Origin: an uncultured Rubrobacteraceae bacterium
GTDB taxonomy: Bacteria; Actinomycetota; Rubrobacteria; Rubrobacterales; Rubrobacteraceae
DNA: 36,485 nt
NCBI GenBank assembly: GCA_902806065.1
Contig: CADCVE010000051.1
Span: 1-36,485 of the forward strand
Reading direction: 5' to 3'
A model generated the notes under the pieces. The model saw only the letters and a program-made list of their open reading frames with translations. It did no database searches and had not been told where the DNA came from. The stretch's first letter is position 1; the number at the start of each line of letters is the position of its first letter. This document shows, piece by piece, positions 24,683 to 35,514 of this stretch. Made by a program: the position numbers and the translations under genes.

Positions 24683-25366
24683 TTGTACGAGCCCTACCTC
24701 AACGCTCTCGCCGACCTTTTCTACCCCCAACGCTGCGTCGGCTGTTCACGACGAGCCAGCGACGTCCTGTGCCGGGGGTGCTCCGATTCTCTGCCCTTTG
24801 TAGGCTGGCCCTTCTGTGGGAGGTGTGGTGCACCTACGGCCTTCGAGGTCTATGGATGCAGCGAATGCCGTGACAGAGACTTCTGGTTCGAGGGCGCGCG
24901 GGCTCCTTTACGATACGAGGGGGTGGGTGAGGAGCTCGTGCATGCTCTCAAGTACAGAGGCTACCTCCCCGTGGTGGAGAAGGTGATGGCGCCGCTCACG
25001 GCCGGTGTCCTAGGTGGTGAACGCTTCGACGCGGTGGCGCCGGTGCCCCTGCATCGTTCGCGCCTCGGTCGTCGGGGTTTCAACCAGGCAGAGCTTATGG
25101 CGAAGGGTGTAGCGGAGCGGATAAACGCGCCGGTTTTGGATAAACTGAAGACTGTGCGCAGGACCAGGGATCAGGTCGAACTCTCCGCCGGCGAGCGGCG
25201 TGCTAACGTCGCGGGCGCATTCGCCTCACGGGGACCAGTTGCCGGTAGGATTCTCCTCGTAGATGATGTCTTCACTACCGGCGCCACCTCGAGCGAATGC
25301 GCGGAGGTTCTCCGGCGCGCGGGCGCCAGCGAAGTCCACGCCCTGACCCTGTGCAGGACGTGTTGA
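24683..25366 (+). CDS. comF: ComF-family phosphoribosyltransferase-like protein
   Basis: The 227-residue protein has an N-terminal zinc ribbon with four or more CxxC pairs (YPQRCVGCSRRASDVLCRGC, FCGRCG, GCSECR). A phosphoribosyltransferase domain follows, with the PRPP loop ILLVDDVFTTGAT near residue 195. ComF takes part in DNA uptake and recombination in competent bacteria, where it works with the PriA and ComFA helicases; in many genomes it is retained without known competence. PVPLHRSRLGRRGFNQAELM is the family core. The TTG start has AAAGGAG four to five bases upstream, inside a 6-bp hairpin. Confidence 0.93.
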   Translation: MYEPYLNALADLFYPQRCVGCSRRASDVLCRGCSDSLPFVGWPFCGRCGAPTAFEVYGCSECRDRDFWFEGARAPLRYEGVGEELVHALKYRGYLPVVEKVMAPLTAGVLGGERFDAVAPVPLHRSRLGRRGFNQAELMAKGVAERINAPVLDKLKTVRRTRDQVELSAGERRANVAGAFASRGPVAGRILLVDDVFTTGATSSECAEVLRRAGASEVHALTLCRTC

Positions 25367-25481
25367 AATGGCAGTCAGCAGTCAGGCGGACTGTGAACGG
25401 CGAAAGGTGATTCACTCGGACGAGTGCGGAACCAAAAGCTGAAGGCTGATAGGTAAAGATCCGCCGACGAAGGAGGCGTGG

Positions 25482-26081
25482 ATGGAAGTAGCGGTCAAGG
25501 GGCGGAACATCTCGGTGACGGAGGCTCTGGAGCGGTATGCCACGGAGAAGGTCGAGCGGATCGCCCGGTACTTCGACGACGAGCATAGCGTCTCGCGGGC
25601 GGAGATCGAGTTAATCCACGAACGCAACGCCTCCAACCCCGAACCCGAGGTCGCTGACACGACCCTGTTTATAAACGGCACGGTCCTCAAGGCCAGGGAA
25701 GCCTCGGCTGATATGTACGCCTCTATAGACCTGATGAGCCACAAGCTCGAGCGGCAGGTGCGGCGCTACCGGGGTCGCCAACTCGACCGCTGGCAGGGCC
25801 AAAAGGCGAAACACGCAGAGCGGAAGAATGTCCTGGTGGAGGACCCGCAGCCCGCCCTCGTCGAGGAAGAGGAGGTAGAGGCGGTAGAGAAGGAGGCCGG
25901 GGCTCAGATCGTGCGCACCAAGCAGTTCCAGATGAAGCCGATGAGTCCCGAAGAAGCGGCACTTCAGATGGACCTGCTGGACCACGCCTTCTTCGTCTTC
26001 ACCAGTGCCGATACGGGCGAGATAAATGTGGTATACCGGCGACGGGACAATAATTACGGGCTGATAGAGCCTGCGAGGTAG
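25482..26081 (+). CDS. hpf: Ribosome hibernation promoting factor, long form
   Basis: The 199-residue protein is the long HPF type. The N-terminal S30AE domain (residues 1-100) binds the decoding centre of the 30S subunit. The C-terminal domain (about 138-199, [20 protein letters not shown] and [19 protein letters not shown]) links two ribosomes into inactive 100S dimers in stationary phase. An acidic linker with a [13 protein letters not shown] run joins them. AAGGAGG eight bases before the ATG makes the start secure. It lies immediately upstream of secA, an arrangement seen in many Gram-positive bacteria, with 53 bases between them. Confidence 0.95.
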   Translation: MEVAVKGRNISVTEALERYATEKVERIARYFDDEHSVSRAEIELIHERNASNPEPEVADTTLFINGTVLKAREASADMYASIDLMSHKLERQVRRYRGRQLDRWQGQKAKHAERKNVLVEDPQPALVEEEEVEAVEKEAGAQIVRTKQFQMKPMSPEEAALQMDLLDHAFFVFTSADTGEINVVYRRRDNNYGLIEPAR

Positions 26082-26134
26082 CAAGCGGACGGGCACGAGG
26101 ATACAACCCGCACGCCCGAGCGAGGAAACTTACT

Positions 26135-28749
<2,615 letters not shown>

Positions 28750-28750
<1 letters not shown>

Positions 28751-29841
28751 TGTCCGAGCTCAACGAGAAAGCCGCCGAACTTGAGGAACGCCTCGCGGAG
28801 TTAGAGGACTTCTTCGACCTGGAGGCGCTGAGGCGCTCCTCGGAGAGGCTCGGTGAGGAGATGAGCAATCCCGAGTTTTGGGACGATCAGGAAGAGGCCA
28901 GGGCGGTCTCGGCGGAGTTCTCGAAAGTCGAGAGCCGGGTACGACTTCTTGACGGCCTGCGGGCGCGACTCGCGGACGCGGGCGAGTTGTTGGAGCTTTC
29001 GGAGGGGGATGAGGAGCTTCTCGGCGAGGTCGAGGAGGAGCTGGGCCGAATCGAGAGTGAGCTGGAGGCGCAGGAGGTGGCGCGGCTCTTCAACGGAGAG
29101 TACGACGAGGGGCCGGCGATCCTGACCATCAACTCGGGGGCCGGCGGGGTGGATGCGCAGGACTGGGCGGAGATGCTGGCCCGGATGTACCGCAGGTGGG
29201 CCGAGCGGCGAGGTTACTCCCTGGAGACCATCGAGTATACGCTCGGGGAGGAGGCCGGGATCAAGAGCGCCACCTTCTCTATCTCCGGCGAGCATGTCTT
29301 CGGGCTTTTGTCGGCGGAGCGGGGAGTACATCGCCTCGTCCGCGTAAGCCGATTCGACGCCAGCGGACGCCGGCATACGTGCTTCGCGTCGGTCGCGGTC
29401 GCGCCGGTTGTGAATGATGCAGCCGAGGTCGAGATAGACGAGAAGGATCTCAAGCTGGACACGTACCGGGCTTCGGGCGCGGGCGGGCAACACGTCAACA
29501 AGACGGACTCGGCCGTCAGGATCACGCACCTGCCTACGGGAACGGTCGTACAGTGCCAGAACGAGCGCAGCCAGCACCAGAACCGCGAGGTGGCGATGCG
29601 GGTCCTCAGGTCGCGGCTCTTCGAGCTAGAGCGGTCGAAACGGGAGAGAGAGCTCGCCGCCGTGGAGGGAGAGCGGGCGGATATAGAATGGGGTTCCCAG
29701 ATCCGCTCCTACGTCCTCCACCCATACAAGATGGTCAAGGACCACCGCACCGGCGAGCAGTCCGCCGACGTCGACAAAGTCCTCGACGGCGACCTCGACG
29801 CCTTTATCTACGCCTACCTCAAGAGCCGCGCTACTGTCTAG
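28750..29841 (+). CDS. prfB: Peptide chain release factor 2
   Basis: RF2 ends translation at UGA and UAA. The 363-residue protein has the GGQ tripeptide at 245-247 (ASGAGGQHVNKTDS), which triggers peptide release, and the domain order of class I factors. The stop-codon recognition tripeptide, normally S-P-F, reads Ser200-Arg201-Phe202 here. No programmed frameshift site or early UGA codon is present, unlike E. coli prfB. The GTG start overlaps the secA stop (TAGTG) and has no ribosome site, so translation is probably coupled to secA. A longer in-frame reading back to 28642 overlaps secA and has no support. Confidence 0.95.
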
Positions 29842-29857
29842 GTTTCTAGCCGTAGCA

Positions 29858-30550
29858 TTGGCTGGGATGCTGCTACTGGTAACGGTCCTGGTTATCGGTG
29901 TTTATCTCCTCGTGACGCCGCTGCTCGAGAACCTCGTGGCCAGGAACCTGCAGAGCCGGCTCGGACTGGAGAGTACACCGGAGGTCAACCTGGAGGGTAG
30001 CCCGGCCAGTCTGCTCACCGGCACCTTCGATGGGGGGCGGGTCGTTCTACCCGGCTTGGACTTTGGCGACGTGCGCCCCGAAGAGGTCTTTATAGAGCTA
30101 GCACCCTTCGACCTCGACCTGCTGGGAAGCCTGACGAGCGGCCAGATACAGACCAGGACACCCCTCTCCGGTACCTTGCTTACGATGCTCTCCGAAGCCG
30201 AGGTGACTCGCCTCGCCGGTATCGAAGAGGCTTCCTTCCCGGTGACAAACGTCGATCTCGAAGAGGGTGCAGTTGTGGTGGCCTCCGAGACCGTCGCGCT
30301 CGACCGAAACATCCCGGTCTCCGTGGAGGGCGCACTGGATCTCCAGAGTAACTCGCTGGTCTTCGAGCCGCGGAGAGTGGAGGCGTTCGGACTACAGGTG
30401 CCCGCGCAGTTGACCAGACAGCTACTCCAGGGTACGAGCTTCGTCTATCCCATCGAACCGCTGCCCGGTGGTGGCACGTTTACCGGTGTCGACGTTCAGA
30501 GAGACCAGCTTATCCTCACCGCTGAAATAAACGACCTGACGCTTCTTTGA
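29858..30550 (+). CDS. DUF2993 (LmeA-like) lipid-binding membrane protein
   Basis: The 230-residue protein has an N-terminal membrane segment (MLLLVTVLVIGVYLLVTPLL) and then repeated beta-hairpins (GTFDGGRVVLPGLDFGDV, VTNVDLEEGAVVVASETV), the DUF2993/LmeA pattern. Relatives bind phospholipids or are involved in envelope mannolipid maturation in mycobacteria. The mature part should face the outside. The start is uncertain: TTG 29858 is used, but hydrophobic, basic sequence continues upstream (LLSRFLAVA) without a standard start codon, so a CTG start near 29834 is conceivable. It follows prfB by 16 bases, suggesting co-transcription. Confidence 0.75.
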   Translation: MAGMLLLVTVLVIGVYLLVTPLLENLVARNLQSRLGLESTPEVNLEGSPASLLTGTFDGGRVVLPGLDFGDVRPEEVFIELAPFDLDLLGSLTSGQIQTRTPLSGTLLTMLSEAEVTRLAGIEEASFPVTNVDLEEGAVVVASETVALDRNIPVSVEGALDLQSNSLVFEPRRVEAFGLQVPAQLTRQLLQGTSFVYPIEPLPGGGTFTGVDVQRDQLILTAEINDLTLL

Positions 30551-30719
30551 TCCGGGTGGTTGCCAGGGCTCGTACTCTTTGGTATCTTTCGCACGGTCGG
30601 CGGTTCCGGAGGGGGAGCTTCGCGGCCGAATATTATGAATGCCCCTCTTAGTGTAAAACTAGCCGCGTGTACGTTGTGAGCCTCGTCAGGCCCGCGGGAC
30701 ACATCTGGAGGGTCGGACT

Positions 30720-31406
30720 TTGATCTACTTCAACAACGTAACCAAGGTCTATGATAATGACGCTGTGGCTCTGGAGGACGTGAACCTCGGCATAGAAGCC
30801 GGGGAGTTCGTCTTCCTGGTCGGGGCCAGCGGTTCCGGCAAGTCCACGATGATGCGCCTTATCCTCAAGGAGCTCGAACCTTCACGCGGGAACATCAGCG
30901 TCAATGGCGTGAAGCTTGGGGCCATCCCGCGCCGGTACGTCCCCAAGCACCGAAGAAACCTGGGGTGTGTGTTCCAGGACTACAAGCTCTTGCCGAACAA
31001 GACCGCTGCCGAGAATGTCGCTTATGCAATGGAGGTTACGGGCCAGAAGCGGCGGGCCGTACGCACGAAGGTGCCGCAGATACTGGACCTCGTTGGCTTG
31101 AAGGACAAGCTGAATGCGTTCCCGGGCCAGCTCTCGGGCGGCGAGCAGCAGCGGGTTAGTATCGCTCGCGCCTTCGTCTCCCAGCCGCCGATACTCATTG
31201 CCGACGAGCCGACTGGGAACCTCGATCCCGAGACCAGCGTGGGTATCATGCAGTTGCTGCACAGGATCAACCACATCGGGACGACGGTGCTAGTCGCGAC
31301 CCACGACAGGGAGATGGTGGACGTGATGCGCAAGAGGGTCGTGGCGCTAGAAGCCGGGCGGGTCGTGCGCGACAAGGTCAGGGGAGGGTACGCGAATGAG
31401 GTCTAA
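30720..31406 (+). CDS. ftsE: Cell-division ABC ATPase FtsE
   Basis: The 228-residue ATPase has Walker A (GASGSGKS, about residues 35-42), the Q-loop VFQDYKLL, the signature LSGGEQQR and Walker [13 protein letters not shown], with the H-loop in VATHD. With FtsX it activates peptidoglycan hydrolases at the division site. The TTG start at 30720 has GGAGGG eight bases upstream. The ftsX ATG lies 11 bases inside the end of ftsE, so their translation is coupled. A 170-base gap before ftsE should carry its promoter, but I could not identify the boxes. Confidence 0.96.
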   Translation: MIYFNNVTKVYDNDAVALEDVNLGIEAGEFVFLVGASGSGKSTMMRLILKELEPSRGNISVNGVKLGAIPRRYVPKHRRNLGCVFQDYKLLPNKTAAENVAYAMEVTGQKRRAVRTKVPQILDLVGLKDKLNAFPGQLSGGEQQRVSIARAFVSQPPILIADEPTGNLDPETSVGIMQLLHRINHIGTTVLVATHDREMVDVMRKRVVALEAGRVVRDKVRGGYANEV

Positions 31407-32277
31407 CAACTGGGGCTTCTTTCTGCGGGAAGCGGTGAAGAACCTGCGCCTCAACCTGCTCATGAGCGTTACGGCGATCACGACGACGGCGGTATGCGTC
31501 ATGATCCTCGGCGCGGCGCTTCTCGTCAGCGCACATCTCCAGGGGATCATCCGCAACGTGGGCCAGGACGTGACGATCACGGCCTTCTTCCCGGAGAATG
31601 CGAGCCAGGAGACGATCGACGATACCTTGAGCTCTGTGCAGGGTTACCCGGAGGTCAGCGAGAGCACCTACGTCTCCAGGGAGGAGGCGCTCGACAGGTG
31701 GAAGGAGACCTTCTCGGACCAGCCCGACATCGCTTCTAGCGTCGGCAGCGATGTCTTGCCGGCTTCGATCGAACTGCAGCTAAACGACCCGCGCGACTCG
31801 GGGGCGGTCGCCGAGAAACTCCGGTCGGAGGGCTTCGAGGAGGGAGACCTCAACTACCCGCAGCAGACCATAGACAACCTCAACTGGTTCACGGGCTACA
31901 TGGTGTGGGCGCTGCGGGTGGCGACGATCCTGTTCCTTATAGCCAGTATCCTGCTCATCTCCAACGCTATACGACTCTCCATCTTCGCCCGGCGCAAGGA
32001 GATAGAGGTGATGAAGCTCGTCGGTGCCTCCGACACCTTCGTCAGGACGCCGTTCGTCCTCGAAGGGCTCGTGCAGGGCCTGATCGGGGCCACTCTCGCG
32101 GCGGTCGTGGTGGTGTGGGCGAACTCGGCCTTCGTAAACTGGGCGCAGAGTTACCTCTTCTCCGTCTCCTCGGAGTCCATCAACGCCTTTGGCTTGATGC
32201 TGACCCTCATCGCCGTCGGCGTCCTGATCGGTGTCGCGGGCAGCTACTTCTCGGTGCGGAGGTTCCTGAAGGTCTAG
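31396..32277 (+). CDS. ftsX: Cell-division permease FtsX
   Basis: The 293-residue membrane partner of FtsE has a short cytoplasmic start, TM1 (about 21-45, [20 protein letters not shown]), an extracytoplasmic loop of about 120 residues ([20 protein letters not shown] and on), and three further segments near 170-195, 220-245 and 260-285. The plan is that of a Gram-positive FtsX. The cytoplasmic [22 protein letters not shown] motif between TM2 and TM3 contacts FtsE and is well kept. The large loop probably recruits a cell-wall hydrolase. The peptidase often found after ftsX is missing; a ribonuclease gene follows instead. Confidence 0.96.
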   Translation: MRSNNWGFFLREAVKNLRLNLLMSVTAITTTAVCVMILGAALLVSAHLQGIIRNVGQDVTITAFFPENASQETIDDTLSSVQGYPEVSESTYVSREEALDRWKETFSDQPDIASSVGSDVLPASIELQLNDPRDSGAVAEKLRSEGFEEGDLNYPQQTIDNLNWFTGYMVWALRVATILFLIASILLISNAIRLSIFARRKEIEVMKLVGASDTFVRTPFVLEGLVQGLIGATLAAVVVVWANSAFVNWAQSYLFSVSSESINAFGLMLTLIAVGVLIGVAGSYFSVRRFLKV

Positions 32278-32325
32278 CACGGGGCGCGTAGATCTCCGCC
32301 TTGTTGAGTGGCTAACCTTTCTTTC

Positions 32326-32341
32326 CGACCGGAGCCGGTCG
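32326..32341 (+). other. Short hairpin after ftsX
   Basis: CGACC and GGTCG pair around a six-base loop 49 bases after ftsX, without a T-run. It may be a weak terminator before the ribonuclease gene. Confidence 0.3.
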
Positions 32342-32360
32342 CGGAGCAGTAGATGGCTCA

Positions 32361-32369
32361 TGGTAGAAT
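32361..32369 (+). promoter_or_regulatory. Extended -10 element upstream of the ribonuclease gene
   Basis: TGGTAGAAT is an extended -10 element about 42 bases before the GTG at 32411. No -35 box is visible, as is usual for this promoter class. Confidence 0.4.
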
Positions 32370-32410
32370 CAAGGAGTGTGTTACCGTAGTAAGCAACCCT
32401 TTTCCGCACC

Positions 32411-34036
32411 GTGATCCTGCCGGCCCAGCTAGTCCGTCGGGGTAAATACTCGGTCGCGGACCCCCTATTCGTCGAAGAGCGACGCCCGGTCCTCGTGGCT
32501 CGCAAACTGCGTCGTGGAGCCGAAGCCGGGGATATAGTGCTCGTCAACGTCCGCGAGAAGGGACGATCCCTGCGCGGCGAGGTAACGAGAGTCCTCGGTC
32601 CCCCGGACGACCCGCGCAACGTCTACGAAGCCCTTTTCGCCTCGATCAACACCTACCGCGGCTTCTCTCCCAAGATCGAAGAAGCAGCCGCCACGAGCGC
32701 CCGCAGAGAGCCCGGTGAGCGCGAGGATCTGCGTAGCCTGGCAACAGTCACCATAGACGGCGCTGACGCGAAGGACTTTGACGATGCGATTTCCGTCGAG
32801 CAATTGGAGAGCGAGGCGGGTGGCTACCGCTTGTGGGTTCACATTGCGGACGTAACTCACTACGTGCGTCCGGGGAGCCCGCTGGACAGGGAGGCGGCCA
32901 GGCGCGGCAACTCAGTCTACCTGCCGGGTACCGTGGCCCCGATGCTCCCCGCCCGGCTCTCCGAGGACGTGTGCTCGCTGCGGCCGGGTGAGGAGAAGGC
33001 GACCGTTACGGTGGAGATGGAGGTCGCACGCTCCGGCGAGGTAAAGAAGAGTCGGGCCTATCGCAGCCTCATCATCAGTGACGCTCGATTGACCTACGAG
33101 GGCGTGGATGAGTTCCTGCGGGGTGAGGGTGAGGTCCAGCAGCCAGGGCTGGTGAGGGCTGCTTACGAGTTGTCGCGGCGATTGAAGACGCGGGCGGCTG
33201 TGCGCGGCAAGTTGGAGCTCGGCGGGCGGGAGCCTGAGTATGAGGTGGATAAGCGTGGGATACCCGTGGCGGCTAGAGTGCGCCGCTCGACACCGGCGCG
33301 CGAGTTGATCGAGGAGCTCATGGTTCTCGCGAACGAGGCTGTGGCCGGGATGTTGCGCGGGAACCCTGGCGGTGTGTACCGGGTACACGAGAGGCCCGAC
33401 GAGGAGGACATGGAGAAGCTCGGCGAGAGGCTCGCAGCCGTGGGCGTGGACGTCCGGCCGACACCAGAGAACCTCGGCACCATTTCGCAGAAGGCCAAGT
33501 CCGATGCGGTCAACTACCTTATCCTCCGCTCACTGCCCCGGGCGTCCTACTCTCCGGCTAACCTCGGGCACTATGGGTTGGCGCTGGAGAACTACACTCA
33601 CTTTACCTCCCCGATACGGCGTTATTCCGACGTTCTGGTCCACAGGGCGCTACTACCGGGCGGCGAGGAGCCGGAGAACGTGACGGCCGTCGCCGGACAC
33701 GTCTCCGAGCGCGAGTGGCAGAGCACGGTCTGCGAGCGCACCGCCGACCAGTACACCTTGATGTGGCTCATGCGTGACCGTGTGGGGGAGAATCTGGAAG
33801 GCACGGTCGTAAGTACCGCCGCCTTCGGACTCTTCGTGGAACTGGAGACCGGGGCGACGGGGCTGGTGCACGTCAGCAAGCTCCCCGGGTGGTGGGAGTT
33901 GGAGCCAAACGGGGTCGTCCTCTCCAACGATGCCATCGGCTCCTCCTACCGGGTAGGCGATCGGGTGCTGGTCGAGCTTATCGATGTATTACCGCTGATG
34001 CAGCGGGCGGAACTGAGGGTGGTGAAGCGATTGTGA
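32411..34036 (+). CDS. rnr: RNase II/R-family 3'-5' exoribonuclease
   Basis: The 541-residue enzyme digests RNA from the 3' end. A cold-shock-like domain occupies about residues 1-65. The RNB catalytic domain follows with the active-site aspartates D116, D122, D124 and D125 (TIDGADAKDFDDA). The C-terminus is an S1 domain (about 455-541, LEGTVVSTAAFGLFVELETG). It lacks the N-terminal helix-turn-helix and second cold-shock domain of E. coli RNase R (813 residues), so it is a compact form. GTG 32411 is the first possible start after tandem stops (TAG TAA) and has no ribosome site. Its stop overlaps smpB (GTGA), a pairing that fits a role in trans-translation. Confidence 0.92.
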   Translation: MILPAQLVRRGKYSVADPLFVEERRPVLVARKLRRGAEAGDIVLVNVREKGRSLRGEVTRVLGPPDDPRNVYEALFASINTYRGFSPKIEEAAATSARREPGEREDLRSLATVTIDGADAKDFDDAISVEQLESEAGGYRLWVHIADVTHYVRPGSPLDREAARRGNSVYLPGTVAPMLPARLSEDVCSLRPGEEKATVTVEMEVARSGEVKKSRAYRSLIISDARLTYEGVDEFLRGEGEVQQPGLVRAAYELSRRLKTRAAVRGKLELGGREPEYEVDKRGIPVAARVRRSTPARELIEELMVLANEAVAGMLRGNPGGVYRVHERPDEEDMEKLGERLAAVGVDVRPTPENLGTISQKAKSDAVNYLILRSLPRASYSPANLGHYGLALENYTHFTSPIRRYSDVLVHRALLPGGEEPENVTAVAGHVSEREWQSTVCERTADQYTLMWLMRDRVGENLEGTVVSTAAFGLFVELETGATGLVHVSKLPGWWELEPNGVVLSNDAIGSSYRVGDRVLVELIDVLPLMQRAELRVVKRL

Positions 34037-34506
34037 GTAACAACGGGAACAGTAGAAAAGTATTCGCGCAGAACAAGAAAGCGCGGCACGATTTCAGTAT
34101 CGAGGAGACGTACGAGGCCGGCATTGCGTTGACCGGGCCGGAGGTAAAGTCCATTCGGGAGGGTCGGGCGAACCTCAAGGAGAGCTATGCGCGGGTGAGG
34201 GATGGGGAGTTGTTTTTGATCGGCGCGCACATCTCGCCTTATGAGAACGCCGCTCGCACCGAGCAACTCCCAACGCGCGACCGCAAGCTCCTTCTGCACA
34301 GGGCTGAGATCTCGCGTCTCACCGGCAAAGCTCAGGAGGATGGCAAGACCCTTATCCCCTTGAGACTCTACGAGAAGAACGGCAACGTAAAGCTCGAAGT
34401 AGCCGTTGCCAGCCGCAAGAAGGAGTACGACAAGCGGCGTGATATCGCCGAGAAGACGGCCAACCGTGAGATCCAACGTGCCATCAAAGAGCGTGCCAGA
34501 AGCTAG
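34033..34506 (+). CDS. smpB: tmRNA-binding protein SmpB
   Basis: The 157-residue partner of tmRNA delivers it to stalled ribosomes and mimics a codon-anticodon pair in the decoding site. Landmarks are KVFAQNKKARHDFSIEETYE, GIALTGPEVKSIREGRANLK, then IGAHISPYE, the basic RDRKLLLHRAEI and the C-terminal KKEYDKRRDIAEKTANREIQ tail. The length is normal. GTG 34033 overlaps the rnr stop (GTGA), so the two are coupled. The longer frame to 33889 lies within rnr and is not used. The tmRNA gene begins about 60 bases after the stop, forming a compact rescue module. Confidence 0.97.
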   Translation: MSNNGNSRKVFAQNKKARHDFSIEETYEAGIALTGPEVKSIREGRANLKESYARVRDGELFLIGAHISPYENAARTEQLPTRDRKLLLHRAEISRLTGKAQEDGKTLIPLRLYEKNGNVKLEVAVASRKKEYDKRRDIAEKTANREIQRAIKERARS

Positions 34507-34527
34507 AGTCAACTATAGCGAGGTACC

Positions 34528-34555
34528 TTGTTCCGGGAACGGCAAGTGTTAAAAT
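34528..34555 (+). promoter_or_regulatory. Promoter of ssrA
   Basis: TTGTTC (34528-34533) and TAAAAT (34550-34555) are 16 bases apart and 13 bases before the mature tmRNA 5' end. Confidence 0.6.
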
Positions 34556-34568
34556 AAGGTGTATGAAT

Positions 34569-34919
34569 GGGGGCGTTCCGGCTTCGACGTGAGCGGACAG
34601 CGTCCAGTGAGACGAGTCGAGTTTGCTGGAGACTCGTAAAACGCCGGCAACTAAACATACTCGGCAACGATATGGAACTTCAGGCCGCTTAACCATAAGC
34701 GCCTCATCGGCCCGGGCAGCCTACGGCCCGGCAACCGGTGTCATTTTAGTAGGATTACCTTACGGTCCCTGGCCCGGGGCTCGTAAGGGACACTTAATGG
34801 GCTAGCCCTCCCGCGGCGCCCCGGTTCGTGGGGTAGGGCGAAGCTAAACTGGGAGCAACGCTCGTACAATCTCACGGACGGCGCGTTCGCGGACGCGGGT
34901 TCGATTCCCGCCGCCTCCA
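34569..34919 (+). ncRNA. ssrA: Transfer-messenger RNA (tmRNA)
   Basis: The acceptor stem pairs GGGGGCG (34569-34575) with CGCCTCC (34912-34918), discriminator A at 34919. The 5' part has the hallmark GGCTTCGACG, and the T arm is GCGGG-TTCGATT-CCCGC just before the 3' end. The reading frame starts at GGC (34663) after AACTAAACATACTC and encodes GNDMELQAA before TAA (34690-34692). With the charged alanine the tag is predicted as (A)GNDMELQAA, ending in the -AA needed for proteolysis. The genome continues CTG, not CCA, so the CCA end must be added by an enzyme. It rescues stalled ribosomes together with SmpB. Confidence 0.93.
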
Positions 34920-34927
34920 CTGTTTCT

Positions 34928-34952
34928 GGCTCGTCCTTCGGGGCGGGCCTTT
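34928..34952 (+). terminator. Terminator of ssrA
   Basis: GGCTCGTCC and GGGCGGGCC form a 9-bp stem (two G-U pairs) capped by a TTCG tetraloop and followed by TTT, just after the tmRNA. Confidence 0.75.
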
Positions 34953-35032
34953 CTCGCGCCTCCTGTTGTGCCGGTCGGCTCCTTCGGCGCATAATGGCGT
35001 GCGACCAGGAGGCGTGACCGCGAAAGGGGATA

Positions 35033-35498
35033 GTGTACTGTCCGAACTGCGGGGCTCAGAACACGCAAGGCGTAGACCGGTGTTTAACTGCGGCGACGCG
35101 CTCGGGCGCACCCAGACATCCGCCCCGTACGCGCCCCCTCCGGGGACGGCCGGTGGTGCCGCCGGTGGCATCGCCGCCAGGAGCTACCTCGCACGTTATA
35201 TAGTTCTGACGGCTCTGAGTTCGTGCTCGCCTTTCTTACGTTCGCCCTGACCGTTCCCGCCGTCTTCACCGGCGCGGCGGCCATCGTGTTCGGGGCTCTG
35301 GTCGATGGGAGGAGCGGCCGAGGGGACCACGCGGGCGCCGCGCAGATGTCGGGGTGGGCGAGGATCCTGGCCTGGGTCACCCTCGGGCTCCTAATGGTCG
35401 GCGTCGTCGGCGCGCTGATCTTCGTAATCATCTTCGTCGCGGTCGCCGCCGAGAACACGAGCAACTACGGAAGCGCGGCCTCCCTCCACGCGCCCTGA
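35033..35498 (+). pseudogene. Zinc-ribbon membrane protein gene broken by two one-base deletions
   Basis: A GTG start with AAAGGGG upstream encodes YCPNCGAQNTQGVDRCLT in the first frame. The next frame gives CGDALGRTQTSAPYAPPPGT and on through ARYIVLTAL, and the third frame gives FVLAFLTFALTVPAVFTGAA and a second membrane segment (ILAWVTLGLLMVGVVGALIF) to the end. The join points need one missing base near 35087-35088 and another near 35218-35219. Repaired, it would be a roughly 155-residue protein with a C-x-x-C...C-x-x-C zinc ribbon, a proline-rich linker and two membrane segments, a common architecture of unknown role. Either the gene has recently died or the sequence has two errors. Confidence 0.75.
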
Positions 35499-35514
35499 GC
35501 CTGTGCTAGCTGCT

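Noticed and set aside
25372-25385. Tandem CAGTCAG repeat and nearby AGCTGAAGGCTGA
   Set aside because: Two short copies only; could be a dispersed repeat, but a genome-wide count is needed.
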